A DNA stretch of 51,250 nt from Thermoplasmata archaeon (GCA_038851035.1 JAWCLH010000005.1:1-51250); one strand, 5' to 3'; counted from the stretch's first letter, positions 8,994 through 17,111 are shown. Notes: generated by a model not told the origin, from the sequence alone. A program made the numbers and translations.

Positions 8994-10445
8994 TCAGATG
9001 CCAAAGCCCTGGTTCCTCCATCGTCCTGGTATTTTTTTGAATAGGACACGGGAGGCGGCGAACAGGCAGATCGAGACTAGTGCGAGGACCCCGCCGGCCT
9101 CCAGGGGCGTCATGCGGAGACTGAAGGAGGCCAGTGTGACGATGATGAGAGGCGGAATTACGGCAAGAGTAAATCGGGCCAGTACACGGGCGTCGAAGAG
9201 CATCGTGTTGGTCCTCAGACCGGTCTGCCAGGACGCGACGGCCGCGACATAGGTCATCGTGGACAGGGAGACCAGCGCCGCGAGGGGAAACAGATACGCC
9301 TCTCCGTTGTAGATGCCGATGACGGCGAGATAGGCCAGCGAGAGGGGAGACGTGAGAAGGAAGTAAAGGCGCAGCTTAGCCCATATGACGTCGTCCACGC
9401 CCACGGGCTGGGCGTTCAGGAACTCGTTGGGCTCCAGATTGGTCATCCAGGAGTAGGTCATAAGCCCGAGGAAGCCCAGGATGCCTCCGTAGAACACGAT
9501 GTTGAAGTCCAGGGGAAGTTCAACACCAGTCTTTATCAGCCATATCAGGGCGTAGACCGCAAGCAGCGGGCCGAGGAAGCCCGTCACAACAGGAAGCAAG
9601 GCGCCGCTCCTCCTGAGCTCTAGCCACTCCTTTGCGAGTAGAATTGGTTGGGGACCGAAAGGAGAGATTCTCTCTTCAAGGGCCAGGAGGGACGGGGTGA
9701 ACCTCCTCTCCAAGACGGAGAATCTCTCCTTCGTGAGCACAATGGCCCCAAGAGAGATCGCGGAAGCCGCGAGGGCGGAGGCGGCCAGATAAACCGCACT
9801 TCCCCACTCCCAAAAACCGAGCGGGAGCAGGAGATATTCCGGCGGGACGAGGCCCAGCGGCCAGGCTGCAACGGTGAGCACAAGCAGGACCAGCGCGGCC
9901 GCACCCAGCGCCACTCCAGACCGCGTCGAGAGTGCGGAGAGGAGGAAGCTGACGCCCATTCCCAGCATGAAGCTCAGGAGAACCGTGAGGCCCAGAAGCG
10001 CCACACCGGCGGCACTGGCCCTGCCCAAGGGCACGAGCGCCGCGAGGCCGGCGGTCAGGGGGACGATAGAATACAGAACATAGTATATTGCGTCCTTCAC
10101 GAAGAAAACGCTCATCATAGCCCGGAAGGAGACGGGCTCGAGCACCGGGAGCCGGAGGAGGAAGCTGACCTGCCCGAGCCTGCGGGTCATCACCTCCTCA
10201 CCTATCCTCGCCAAGGCCCCGACGCCGAGGCCGTAGAGGAGGGCGCCGAGGTGCAGCGCCAGCAGAACTGTCTCCACGCTGACCCTCTTTGTTAGCAAGG
10301 GCGAGGCGATGGAGAGGACCAGGGAGAAAAGAAAAATCACGAGGGGGAAGAACCCCGAGCCCACCGCACCGACGAAGCTTTTGTGGAGCCTCCACTCCTC
10401 TTTGAGCATCGCCCAGAGGAGGGATCGATAGAGAGCCGCGGCCAT
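8994..10445 (-). CDS. ABC-2 type transporter permease
   Basis: A 483-residue integral membrane protein with about ten or more hydrophobic segments, for example FFPLVIFLFSLVLSIASPLL near 30-50, a cluster at 120-230, and SLTYVAAVA-type stretches in the C-terminal half. Large Leu/Ala/Val-rich segments broken by short charged loops are typical of ABC-2 exporter permeases. The start ATG directly follows the TAG of the ATPase gene (TAG-ATG, no gap), so the two are translationally coupled and form one transporter. The substrate is unknown; this architecture is used for lipids, polysaccharides or antibiotics. A run of seven T on the plus strand at 9030-9036 lies within the gene's last codons and is not a terminator. 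Confidence 0.85.
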   Translation of the reverse strand: MAAALYRSLLWAMLKEEWRLHKSFVGAVGSGFFPLVIFLFSLVLSIASPLLTKRVSVETVLLALHLGALLYGLGVGALARIGEEVMTRRLGQVSFLLRLPVLEPVSFRAMMSVFFVKDAIYYVLYSIVPLTAGLAALVPLGRASAAGVALLGLTVLLSFMLGMGVSFLLSALSTRSGVALGAAALVLLVLTVAAWPLGLVPPEYLLLPLGFWEWGSAVYLAASALAASAISLGAIVLTKERFSVLERRFTPSLLALEERISPFGPQPILLAKEWLELRRSGALLPVVTGFLGPLLAVYALIWLIKTGVELPLDFNIVFYGGILGFLGLMTYSWMTNLEPNEFLNAQPVGVDDVIWAKLRLYFLLTSPLSLAYLAVIGIYNGEAYLFPLAALVSLSTMTYVAAVASWQTGLRTNTMLFDARVLARFTLAVIPPLIIVTLASFSLRMTPLEAGGVLALVSICLFAASRVLFKKIPGRWRNQGFGI

Positions 10446-11204
10446 CTATCCACCGCCCTCGACGAGGCGGAGGAAGACCTCCTCAAGCCTCTCGCCGCTT
10501 GCCCCCCTCAGCTCCCCGGGAGCCCCGGTCGCCACAATCCGTCCCCGGTTTATGACCGCGACGCGGCTGCAGAGCTTTTCGGCGAGGTCGAGAATGTGGG
10601 TGCACATGAAGACCGTTCCGCCGCGGGCGACGAAATCTCGCAGGTGGTCCGTGACCCTTCTCTGGAATACGGGGTCAAGGCTGCTCAGGGGCTCGTCGAG
10701 AATCAGGAGCGGTGGTTCATGGATGAACGCGGCCGCCAGCATCACCTTCTGGCGCTGGCCCTTGGAGAGATCCCTGCAGAGGACGCTCTTTTTCTCCTCG
10801 AGCTGGAAGAACTCAAGCCAGCGAGCCACCCTCTCGCCCACGCCCTCGACTTGGCGAATTCTGCAGACGAGCTCCAGGAACTCTTGCACGGTCAGAAAGG
10901 TCGGCGGAGCCTCTGCCTCGGGGACAATGCCCGCGCTCCGCCTCATCCCTATCGGGTCGTCGGGAGGGACTCCCATCGTGAAAGCCCTCCCTGAGGTGGG
11001 GCGGAGCTGGCCCGTGAGAACCCTGACTAGGGTGGTCTTGCCCGCTCCATTGGGCCCGAGGAGCCCGAAGAGCTCACCCCGCTCTACTCGTAGGGAGACG
11101 CCACAAAGGGCCTCAAGCTCTCCGAACCTGACAACCAGCCCAGAGACCTCCACCACCGCCCCCCCTCCGCTCTCGCCGCCATCCGCTCCCGTTTCTTCGT
11201 CCAT
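10446..11204 (-). CDS. ABC transporter ATP-binding protein
   Basis: A 252-residue ABC ATPase with Walker A GPNGAGKTT (near 53-61), a Q-loop-like PEAEAPPTFLTVQEFLELV segment, the signature LSKGQRQKV in place of LSGGQ, Walker B LLILDEPLSSLDP, and the switch histidine in VFMCTHILDLAEKL. This is the CcmA/DRR-type branch that partners ABC-2 permeases. The first 17 residues are acidic and Gly-rich. The ATG at 11204 is 28 bp from a TATA box at 11229-11238, suggesting a leaderless message. The adjoining permease gene makes a two-gene operon. Confidence 0.95.
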   Translation of the reverse strand: MDEETGADGGESGGGAVVEVSGLVVRFGELEALCGVSLRVERGELFGLLGPNGAGKTTLVRVLTGQLRPTSGRAFTMGVPPDDPIGMRRSAGIVPEAEAPPTFLTVQEFLELVCRIRQVEGVGERVARWLEFFQLEEKKSVLCRDLSKGQRQKVMLAAAFIHEPPLLILDEPLSSLDPVFQRRVTDHLRDFVARGGTVFMCTHILDLAEKLCSRVAVINRGRIVATGAPGELRGASGERLEEVFLRLVEGGG

Positions 11205-11228
11205 CGGATTGTAGATTGAGCGACGGGA

Positions 11229-11238
11229 GATATAAAGC
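11229..11238 (-). promoter_or_regulatory. TATA box for the ABC-2 transporter operon
   Basis: Minus-strand CTTTATATCT 25-34 bp before the ATG at 11204. Confidence 0.6.
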
Positions 11239-11353
11239 TAGTTTGGCCGATGAGCTCCGGCGGCGTCGCCCTCTCGAATTCCGGCGCTGTTGACTGGCGG
11301 TTGGACAGGTGGCCCGTCGGAACCGCAGGCGAGACCACCTCGCCGAGGACAGA

Positions 11354-11374
11354 GGCGGGCCCAGCATGATGGTA
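11354..11374 (-). repeat. tRNA-Arg 3' trailer repeating the tRNA 3' end
   Basis: On the tRNA strand the last bases of the gene, GGGCCC-G-CC, occur again 22 bases downstream as GGGCCCGCC (11362-11354). The copy can pair over nine bases with the GGCGGGCCC of the tRNA 3' side, because the sequence at 11376-11387 is a perfect 12-bp palindrome. It may be a competing hairpin, a processing signal or the trace of an attachment site. Confidence 0.5.
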
Positions 11375-11452
11375 TGGCGGGCCCGCCGGAATTCGAATCC
11401 GGGTCGCAGATTCCGAAGACCTGCAGGATTGTCCTGACTACCCCACGGGCCC
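11375..11452 (-). tRNA. tRNA-Arg (TCG anticodon), CCA encoded
   Basis: Reading the minus strand, the acceptor arm GGGCCCG (11452-11446) pairs with CGGGCCC (11385-11379), followed by discriminator G and an encoded CCA. The D arm has GGGT/ATCC with AGTCAGGACA as loop; the anticodon arm is CAGGT-CTTCGGA-ATCTG with anticodon TCG reading CGA; the T arm is CCGGA-TTCGAAT-TCCGG. One more base than usual lies between D and anticodon arms, and a G-C pair extends the anticodon stem to six. The centre of the loop is TCG on either reading, so Arg is the best call. No intron is visible. A/T-rich box at 11477-11490. Confidence 0.85.
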
Positions 11453-11476
11453 GCGAGCTTCGGATGGCATTCCCGG

Positions 11477-11490
11477 CTATTTATTTATTC
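11477..11490 (-). promoter_or_regulatory. TATA box for tRNA-Arg
   Basis: Minus-strand GAATAAATAAATAG, 25-38 bp before the tRNA 5' end at 11452. Confidence 0.6.
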
Positions 11491-11545
11491 GCAATAAGGA
11501 GAGGGGGGCGTTGCTCGTTCAGCGGCCCTGTAAACCGCCGGAAGC

Positions 11546-12628
11546 TTATCTATTCTTTTTCAGAACATCCATTATATATGAGTGCTTGTAATAATAGGAA
11601 ATCAATACTTGTCCTAATATCGTTAAAAGAAGAGCGATTATCATTTCCCAAGAAGCGGAGTGGAGGCCGAGGAATGTGTCATGGGGGCTTATCGGGAGGG
11701 TGGGCCAGAAGGTGAATACGGAGTTGGGAATCATTAAGAGCACCGATAGCCTAGTCAGAATCTCCACGGCCCTGTTCAGCCTCTCAGTGTTCGCAATGTT
11801 GATATCTGACAAACTGGCCCTGACAGTGTTGGATATCAGTTCGAGCGTGTTCTCGAGTCCATCTCTCATCTCAATTGCCTGGGTTACGTCGTTCATCACT
11901 TTTTCGAGGTAGGACTGGTAGAGGGAGAGCTTCAGGTGCTTACCGCTCCCCTTGCGCACGAGCGAGACGAACTCCCTGAAGAGGAATATCGTGGTTCCGA
12001 ATGTCTCTGAGAGGAAAGAGTGGACCTGATATATCTGGGCCTGGGCCTCCATCGGGTCGGAATGGCGGACAATTCCCTCATATATTTTATTGACCTTTTT
12101 CCGTGAGGCGCTAATCGTGGCGATGAACTCGTCAGAGCATGCCCCCAGGAGAGCCGTAAAAACGAAGTCCCTGAAGTTGTGTAAGGGCATCTTTCCGTCC
12201 TCGGTCTCCTCGTCCACTATATCTCCGATGAAGCGCAGGGTCGACTCCACCGGCCCCCTCTCCCACGCGGTCTGGCGGATGGTCGTGATGCGGTTGGAGC
12301 TGTCGCAGATGATGTAGAGGTATTGGGTCTCAGTTGAGTTGCGGACCAGGAAAGGGACCTGAAAGACCGTCCTGTCCTCTTCATCTATGATGTAATGGTC
12401 GTTGGGCTCTTTGGATAGGGAGAACTTGTGGAGGATTTCGTCAACGTGCTGAGCGACGATGTCCAGCCAGGCCTCCCCCTCGTACTTTTTTTCCAGTGCA
12501 CTCGCCTCGTCGAAATCCACTGGTTCGAAGGATCTCGTGCTCTTCTTATCGTAGATAACGAGGCGCAGCCTCGGTATTTCGGGGGAGAGAGCCCCCTGTC
12601 CGTTTTGAGCGCAGGTCCCCTCTGCCAT
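11546..12628 (-). CDS. CorA-family-like membrane protein lacking the GMN motif
   Basis: A 360-residue protein with the CorA plan: a long soluble N-terminal alpha/beta domain, a helical stalk (residues about 200-300, e.g. YQSYLEKVMNDVTQAIEMRD) and two C-terminal membrane segments, VLLMIPNSVFTFWPTLPIS and MIIALLLTILGQVLISYYY, ending with a basic tail (KHSYIMDVLKKNR). CorA forms pentameric Mg2+ channels, and their selectivity filter is a Gly-Met-Asn at the end of the first membrane helix. Here that position reads FTFWPTLP, so no GMN is present. Transport of Mg2+ therefore cannot be assumed; the ZntB branch also departs from GMN. The first 20 residues look weakly conserved and the true start may lie inside. 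It is divergent from the C25-like gene. Confidence 0.75.
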   Translation of the reverse strand: MAEGTCAQNGQGALSPEIPRLRLVIYDKKSTRSFEPVDFDEASALEKKYEGEAWLDIVAQHVDEILHKFSLSKEPNDHYIIDEEDRTVFQVPFLVRNSTETQYLYIICDSSNRITTIRQTAWERGPVESTLRFIGDIVDEETEDGKMPLHNFRDFVFTALLGACSDEFIATISASRKKVNKIYEGIVRHSDPMEAQAQIYQVHSFLSETFGTTIFLFREFVSLVRKGSGKHLKLSLYQSYLEKVMNDVTQAIEMRDGLENTLELISNTVRASLSDINIANTERLNRAVEILTRLSVLLMIPNSVFTFWPTLPISPHDTFLGLHSASWEMIIALLLTILGQVLISYYYKHSYIMDVLKKNR

Positions 12629-12717
12629 TCTCCCGACGCCAGGAATTGCGATTGCCGGAAATATACTTTGCCTAAGCCTTCGTTAGGGAGATGAGACGCG
12701 AAGCTCCCGCCTGCACC

Positions 12718-12749
12718 ACAAATTTAATATTTCCAACCCGGTTATATAA
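12718..12749 (+). promoter_or_regulatory. Two TATA-like boxes before the C25-like protease gene
   Basis: AAATTTAATATTT (12720-12732) lies about 28 bp before the ATG at 12756 and would give a leaderless message. A second box, GGTTATATAAG (12740-12750), is only about 8 bp before that ATG and would place the start of transcription inside the coding region. Confidence 0.5.
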
Positions 12750-12755
12750 GACTGC

Positions 12756-14678
12756 ATGCCGAGCCGCGACGGATTACGAATATTTGGGGACAGGAGGTTC
12801 TGGGCGCTTGTCGCGGCCAGCATTATCGTGGCGGCCGGAGCCGGCGTTATGCTCGGCGGGAGACCACCTGTGCACATCCGCGCTCCCTCCTACGTCCTCC
12901 CAACCGATTTCATTGCGGTGGTTGAGGAACCCCAGACGGAGTGGGAAATGACCTTCATCGCTTGCCTTGCTCCCATTGTGACGCACAACGGTTACCACCC
13001 GCTCTTCGTTCTTGAAGGCGGAAAGCTCGATGACCACTCCCTCTGGACGATACAGAATTCCGACCTTGCAAACCTGCCTGTCCTCCTGTTCTCAAACTCT
13101 ACTGAAGTAGAGGAGAGCCTCGCGGCCCAGTTAGATCGCGTCGAGAGGCTCCCCATGAGCAAGCATACGCTCGAAAATTTCGCGGGCTTCAGCGGCCATA
13201 TCACCGTCCGGAGCTACAGGGAGGCCCTTTGGGTCGCGGGACTGGCCGCGGCGAGGAACTGCACCGTCGGCTTCGGACCAACGAGCTACAACACACAGGA
13301 GAGGGTCTGGAGGGAGATGAGGAAGCTGGGCATCCCAGCCTCATACGTAGTCGTCGCCAATCCGGCGGACTTCGAAACTGAGAACTTTGACATGTGGCAC
13401 GTCCGCGCGCTCTCGGCGCTGGCCGGTGAAATTGCGGCCTACCACAGGGCATACGTTGTCACGGATATTGTCCCGAGCGAAGAGGAGCTAGTGGATATGG
13501 CCGGGAACGACGAGCTCAGGAGACTGAACGCCAACGCCACAGGCCTCCTCGGGCTCCTCCGCAACATCAGCAAGGACTACGGACCAATTGAAAACGTTTG
13601 CATTGTTGGCAGTCACTCTTCAGTGCCCCAGTTCGAGCTGCCGGATTTGTCCAACAGCGAGGGCGACAAACAGGTCTCGAGCGACTCCTGCTACGGGTTC
13701 CTTGACGACGACGACTACACAATGGATGCCGCGGTCGGGAGAATCGTGAATTACAACATCCAAGGCGCCGCTAATCAGCTCGTCAGGACCTACTGCTACG
13801 ATAGAATTCTCCCCACGGTCAATGTAAACTACTCCAACGGCGATTCCGTGATTCGCAACTGGCGGACCCACGGCGCGTCCTTTAATGGATACGAAATAAC
13901 ACACAAAAGGATGCAGGCGACTCCGGGCTACTATTGGTGCGAGGATTTAGCGGATGAAGGAATGACCTACGAGTACTATGGCCCCGCGGGCATTGGGACC
14001 GCCCCCCTCTCATCACAGACGATCAAAGAGAACGACTTCGACCCGATGCTGATGGGGAGTGGCTTGATGGCCTACAGGGGCCACGGGAGCTGGCATGGCT
14101 CCCTCTACTCCCTCAGGATATACTTCGAGTTCAGGCAAGAGGGGAGCGTGGAGGCCGACGATGCGCGAGCCCTTTTCCTCCCGCCTCAGATAGCGGTCTT
14201 CGCAGCCTGCGAGAACGCCAAGATACATGGCAAAAGCTACAGCGGGACTGACATCCAATTCGATAGAATCTTCGCCCTGAGCTACCTCTACGGAGGGGCG
14301 ATAGTGCTCGTCGGAGCCACCGAGGTATCATACTCGGATGTTGGCCAGGATATCCCGGCGACCGTGGGACGGTTCACCGGCGACCACGACTGGGACAAGA
14401 ACAACGCCATGTACGCCTTTTTCTGGGACGGGATACTCAACCACGAGCAGGACAAGGACACGGTCGGCAAATGCTTTGTGTGGATGATAAACAGATACAT
14501 CAAGAACCACGGGGGCCAGCTCACCCCACTGAAGCAGCAAGACGCAACCGGCGGCGGGGCGGACTGGAAGCAGGTCGCCATGTACGTGCTTTATGGCGAC
14601 CCTGCCTTCGGACCCTTCCCCACGAAGCCCGGACCCAATGAAAAGGACGAGTGGCACAACGGGCCCAACGACACGTGA
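12756..14678 (+). CDS. Membrane-anchored gingipain-like (peptidase family C25) protein
   Basis: A 640-residue protein with one N-terminal membrane anchor (residues 12-34, FWALVAASIIVAAGAGVMLGG) and a large extracytoplasmic part. Residues about 330-560 resemble the caspase-fold catalytic domain of C25 peptidases: VCIVGSHSSVPQF, a DAAVGRI segment like the family's 'xGRIP' stretch, MAYRGHGSWHG with candidate catalytic His443, and AVFAACENAK with candidate Cys485 after a beta strand. The GHG...AC(E/N) order and the spacing of about 40 residues match gingipains. Domain limits and activity are inferred. Substrate and role (surface protein processing or nutrition) are unknown. The last 28 bp overlap only a rejected longer start of the next gene. 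The methyltransferase follows on the same strand. Confidence 0.7.
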   Translation: MPSRDGLRIFGDRRFWALVAASIIVAAGAGVMLGGRPPVHIRAPSYVLPTDFIAVVEEPQTEWEMTFIACLAPIVTHNGYHPLFVLEGGKLDDHSLWTIQNSDLANLPVLLFSNSTEVEESLAAQLDRVERLPMSKHTLENFAGFSGHITVRSYREALWVAGLAAARNCTVGFGPTSYNTQERVWREMRKLGIPASYVVVANPADFETENFDMWHVRALSALAGEIAAYHRAYVVTDIVPSEEELVDMAGNDELRRLNANATGLLGLLRNISKDYGPIENVCIVGSHSSVPQFELPDLSNSEGDKQVSSDSCYGFLDDDDYTMDAAVGRIVNYNIQGAANQLVRTYCYDRILPTVNVNYSNGDSVIRNWRTHGASFNGYEITHKRMQATPGYYWCEDLADEGMTYEYYGPAGIGTAPLSSQTIKENDFDPMLMGSGLMAYRGHGSWHGSLYSLRIYFEFRQEGSVEADDARALFLPPQIAVFAACENAKIHGKSYSGTDIQFDRIFALSYLYGGAIVLVGATEVSYSDVGQDIPATVGRFTGDHDWDKNNAMYAFFWDGILNHEQDKDTVGKCFVWMINRYIKNHGGQLTPLKQQDATGGGADWKQVAMYVLYGDPAFGPFPTKPGPNEKDEWHNGPNDT

Positions 14679-14695
14679 GCGCGCAGGAGAGGGGC

Positions 14696-15625
14696 ATGCC
14701 CAACCGCTCCCACTTCAACCCGGCGCACAGGATGATGAACCGGCTCAGGAGGGAGGGCAGAAGGCACTCGAGCGCCGTGGACTGGAAGGAGCCTGATTTT
14801 ACCTTTCACTTAGCGCAGGTGGCGGACGCAGCCACCCTGCTCCGCGAAATTCCGTCTTCATCGATTCAGCTCGCCATTATCGATCCCCCCTACAATCTCG
14901 ACATCGCCACTTGGGACAGGTTCGGGGACTACATTGGGTGGGCACGGAGTTGGCTGACCGAGCTGCCACGCGTTCTTTCGGAGAGAGGAAATCTGGTCAT
15001 CTTCGGTGGCTTCCAGTTCCGGGACGAGAGGGGCGGGGACCTACTGGAGATAATGCACCACCTGCGTCACAGCTCGGGGCTCCGCCTAGTCAACCTTATC
15101 GTCTGGAATTATTCCACTGGGATGAGCGCGCACAGGTTCTTCGCAAACAGGCATGAGGAAATCGCCTGGTACGCAAAAACAGACAGGTACTACTTCGACC
15201 TTGACGCGGTCCGAGAGAAATACGACCAGCGCACACTCGAGCAGTATATGAAGGACGAGCGCCTCAACCCAGACACCCTCCGAAGAGGCAAGAACCCCGG
15301 CAATGTTTGGCGCATCGAGAGACTCAGCGCCAACTCGCTGGAGCGGGTCGGGCATCCCACGCAGAAGCCATCGGAGCTCGTCCGCAGGCTTGTCCGGGCG
15401 CTCTCCTACCCCGGCTCGGTCGTACTCGACCCCTTCGCCGGCTCAGGTGTCACGTTTCGGGTTTGCGCTGAAGAAAAGCGGCACAGTATCGCTTCTGACT
15501 CGGACCCTGACTTTCTCGGCTACATTGAGGCGCAAAGGAAATTGATGGACGTGGCCCCGGACGCCTACCGGCTACTCGCGGGTGGGAATCTCCAGGGCTT
15601 CTTCAGCTCGGTCAGGCCCTACTAG
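14696..15625 (+). CDS. Orphan DNA methyltransferase (N4/N6 type, beta class)
   Basis: From the ATG at 14696 the protein has 309 residues. The catalytic motif IV is DPPYNL (near residue 63) and precedes the SAM-binding motif I, DPFAGSGVT (near 245), the order of beta-class amino-methyltransferases. GHPTQKP is also present. DPPY usually indicates N6-adenine methylation, though N4-cytosine enzymes of this class exist. No restriction endonuclease or specificity gene is adjacent, so it is an orphan. The frame is open from a GTG at 14651, but GGAGAGG lies four bases before the ATG at 14696, so I prefer the latter. The two genes are 17 bp apart. The acyl-CoA dehydrogenase gene is convergent, its stop overlapping this one by four bases. 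Confidence 0.92.
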   Translation: MPNRSHFNPAHRMMNRLRREGRRHSSAVDWKEPDFTFHLAQVADAATLLREIPSSSIQLAIIDPPYNLDIATWDRFGDYIGWARSWLTELPRVLSERGNLVIFGGFQFRDERGGDLLEIMHHLRHSSGLRLVNLIVWNYSTGMSAHRFFANRHEEIAWYAKTDRYYFDLDAVREKYDQRTLEQYMKDERLNPDTLRRGKNPGNVWRIERLSANSLERVGHPTQKPSELVRRLVRALSYPGSVVLDPFAGSGVTFRVCAEEKRHSIASDSDPDFLGYIEAQRKLMDVAPDAYRLLAGGNLQGFFSSVRPY

Positions 15626-16758
15626 TCTGGCCCCCTCTCGAAGCTCCAAGCGCCCATCAACCTGCGAGATATGATGAGCTTATGGATTTCTGAGGTCCCC
15701 TCGTATATCTCGAATACTTTCGAGTCTCGGAAGAGGCGCTCGAATGGGTTGGGAGCAGAGAGCGCTCTGGGGCCCATGGCTTCCAGTAGCCTTATTGCGA
15801 CATCGTTGGCCACGGTGGTGGCGCGGAGCTTCGCCATCGAAATCGCTACGGTCGACTCGAGCCCTCTGTCCCTCCTGTCCGCGGCCCAGAGCACGAGTAG
15901 GCGCGCGGCCTCGAGCTCTGCTGCGCACTCTGCGATTGTGAAATGGGTCGCCTGTCCCATCTGGGGGTCTCTCCTCCCAAGCTCGGTCGCTGCCTCAAGC
16001 GCCCCCAGCGCCGCCCCAACCGCTTGGGCCCCGATGCCTATCCTGCCAGCATCGAGCGCCATCATCGCCTGCCTGAAGCCATCGCCCTCCTTTCCGAGAA
16101 CGCGAGTAGCGGGAATCCGGCAGTCTTCGAGCACAAGCTCGCAGGTTTCGTCGGCGTGGAGGCCCATCTTGCGCTCGACCTGCCCCACGCGAAAGCCCCG
16201 GTCTCCTTTCCTGAGGATGAACATCGTCTGGCCCCGGGCGCCTTTCCCCCGCCCTGTGGCGGTAAGGACGTTGATGACCTCGCCATGGCCATTGGAGATG
16301 AAGAGCTTCACACCGTTCAGGACCCACTCGCCCCCCTCCCTGACGGCGCTTGTCGAGACCGCAGAGACGTCCGAGCCCGCTCCCGCTTCCGTGACGGCAA
16401 AGCCGGCCAGGTACTCTCCCGAGCAGATGCGCGGCAGGAGCTCCCTTCTCTGCTCCTCCGTCCCGAATTGGAGAATTGGCAGAGTGCCCACTGAGTTGTG
16501 GACCGAGAGAACCGCGCCCAGCGACGCCGATGCCTTCGATATTTCTTCTATGGCGAGCGCGTAAGCCACCGCGCCCAGTCCTGCACCCCCGTACTCCGGA
16601 GGCACCATGATGCCTGCGAGACCGATTCTTCCGCACTCGAGCAAGAGCGTCCGGGGAATTGAGGCCGCGCGCTCGAGTTCTTCAGATTTAAAGGAGGCGC
16701 CGAAGCGACGCACGCCGTCAAGGAAATTCTCCAGCTCCCGGGACACCCCGAGGTCCAT
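15622..16758 (-). CDS. Acyl-CoA dehydrogenase
   Basis: A 378-residue flavoenzyme that oxidises an acyl-CoA thioester at the alpha-beta bond and passes electrons to ETF. Visible family features are FAVTEAGAGSDVSAVSTSAV (substrate and FAD binding, near 120-140), the WVLNGVKLFISNG block, and the C-terminal IYEGTSEIHKLIISRRLMG, in which the Glu of YEG is the catalytic base. Length is typical. The start ATG directly follows the TAG of the small Zn-ribbon gene, so both belong to one transcription unit. No beta-oxidation partners (thiolase, enoyl hydratase, ETF) are in the window, so chain length and pathway are open; branched-chain acyl-CoA from amino acid breakdown is possible. Confidence 0.95.
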   Translation of the reverse strand: MDLGVSRELENFLDGVRRFGASFKSEELERAASIPRTLLLECGRIGLAGIMVPPEYGGAGLGAVAYALAIEEISKASASLGAVLSVHNSVGTLPILQFGTEEQRRELLPRICSGEYLAGFAVTEAGAGSDVSAVSTSAVREGGEWVLNGVKLFISNGHGEVINVLTATGRGKGARGQTMFILRKGDRGFRVGQVERKMGLHADETCELVLEDCRIPATRVLGKEGDGFRQAMMALDAGRIGIGAQAVGAALGALEAATELGRRDPQMGQATHFTIAECAAELEAARLLVLWAADRRDRGLESTVAISMAKLRATTVANDVAIRLLEAMGPRALSAPNPFERLFRDSKVFEIYEGTSEIHKLIISRRLMGAWSFERGPD

Positions 16759-17076
16759 CTAACATCCACCCTCGGTAGAGGTCCTCAATCCCTTCTTGAT
16801 TGTCCTCTCCATCTCATCTTTGATCGCTACCTCCTCCTCCCAGCGGTCGAGGGTGTCCAGAATCTCCTTCATCTGGCGCCAGCAGGAAAGGCATATCCAC
16901 TTTTTACCGACCTGCTTCATCGGCCTCCGCCTGTAGCCGATGGTCTCGCAGAGCGCACAGCACCTCATCTCGCCGGTCCTGTGCTCAATGTAGGTCTCCA
17001 TCGCCTGCCCCTTGAGCACCCTCTCAAGCACCTCGGCCTTTCTGAGTTGCCCCTCCCTATCCGCGGCGCGCTTCAT
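16759..17076 (-). CDS. Small zinc-ribbon-like protein
   Basis: A 105-residue protein from the ATG at 17076. Two Cys pairs, CCALCETIGY (residues about 40-45) and WICLSCWRQM (about 61-66), make a likely four-Cys zinc site, flanked by charged helices (LRKAEVLERVLKGQAMETYI; LDTLDRWEEEVAIKDEMERT). I do not recognise the family. It stops directly at the start of the acyl-CoA dehydrogenase gene, so the two are cotranscribed and may act together, for example as a metal-bound regulator or accessory protein; that is inference. A TTG at 17085 is an alternative start, but the ATG sits about 30 bp from the TATA box at 17102-17111. Confidence 0.75.
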   Translation of the reverse strand: MKRAADREGQLRKAEVLERVLKGQAMETYIEHRTGEMRCCALCETIGYRRRPMKQVGKKWICLSCWRQMKEILDTLDRWEEEVAIKDEMERTIKKGLRTSTEGGC

Positions 17077-17101
17077 GGAAATCAATGGATGATGACCGAT
17101 G

Positions 17102-17111
17102 GATTAAATAG
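17102..17111 (-). promoter_or_regulatory. TATA box for the Zn-ribbon/acyl-CoA dehydrogenase operon
   Basis: Minus-strand CTATTTAATC, 26-35 bp before the ATG at 17076. Confidence 0.55.

Noticed and set aside
9648-10295. 215-residue frame opposite the ABC permease
   Set aside because: Translation is Glu/Arg/Gln-rich, the usual antisense image of hydrophobic membrane codons.
11354-11387. Integrated element attachment site at tRNA-Arg
   Set aside because: Repeat is only nine bases and partly explained by a palindrome; no integrase or phage gene is in the window.
14651-14695. GTG start for the methyltransferase overlapping the C25-like gene
   Set aside because: The ATG at 14696 has a clear GGAGAGG site and avoids a 28-bp overlap; the extra 15 residues show no family match.
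15671-16564. 297-residue frame antisense to the acyl-CoA dehydrogenase
   Set aside because: Shadow frame; Ser/Pro/Ala-rich and lacking any motif.
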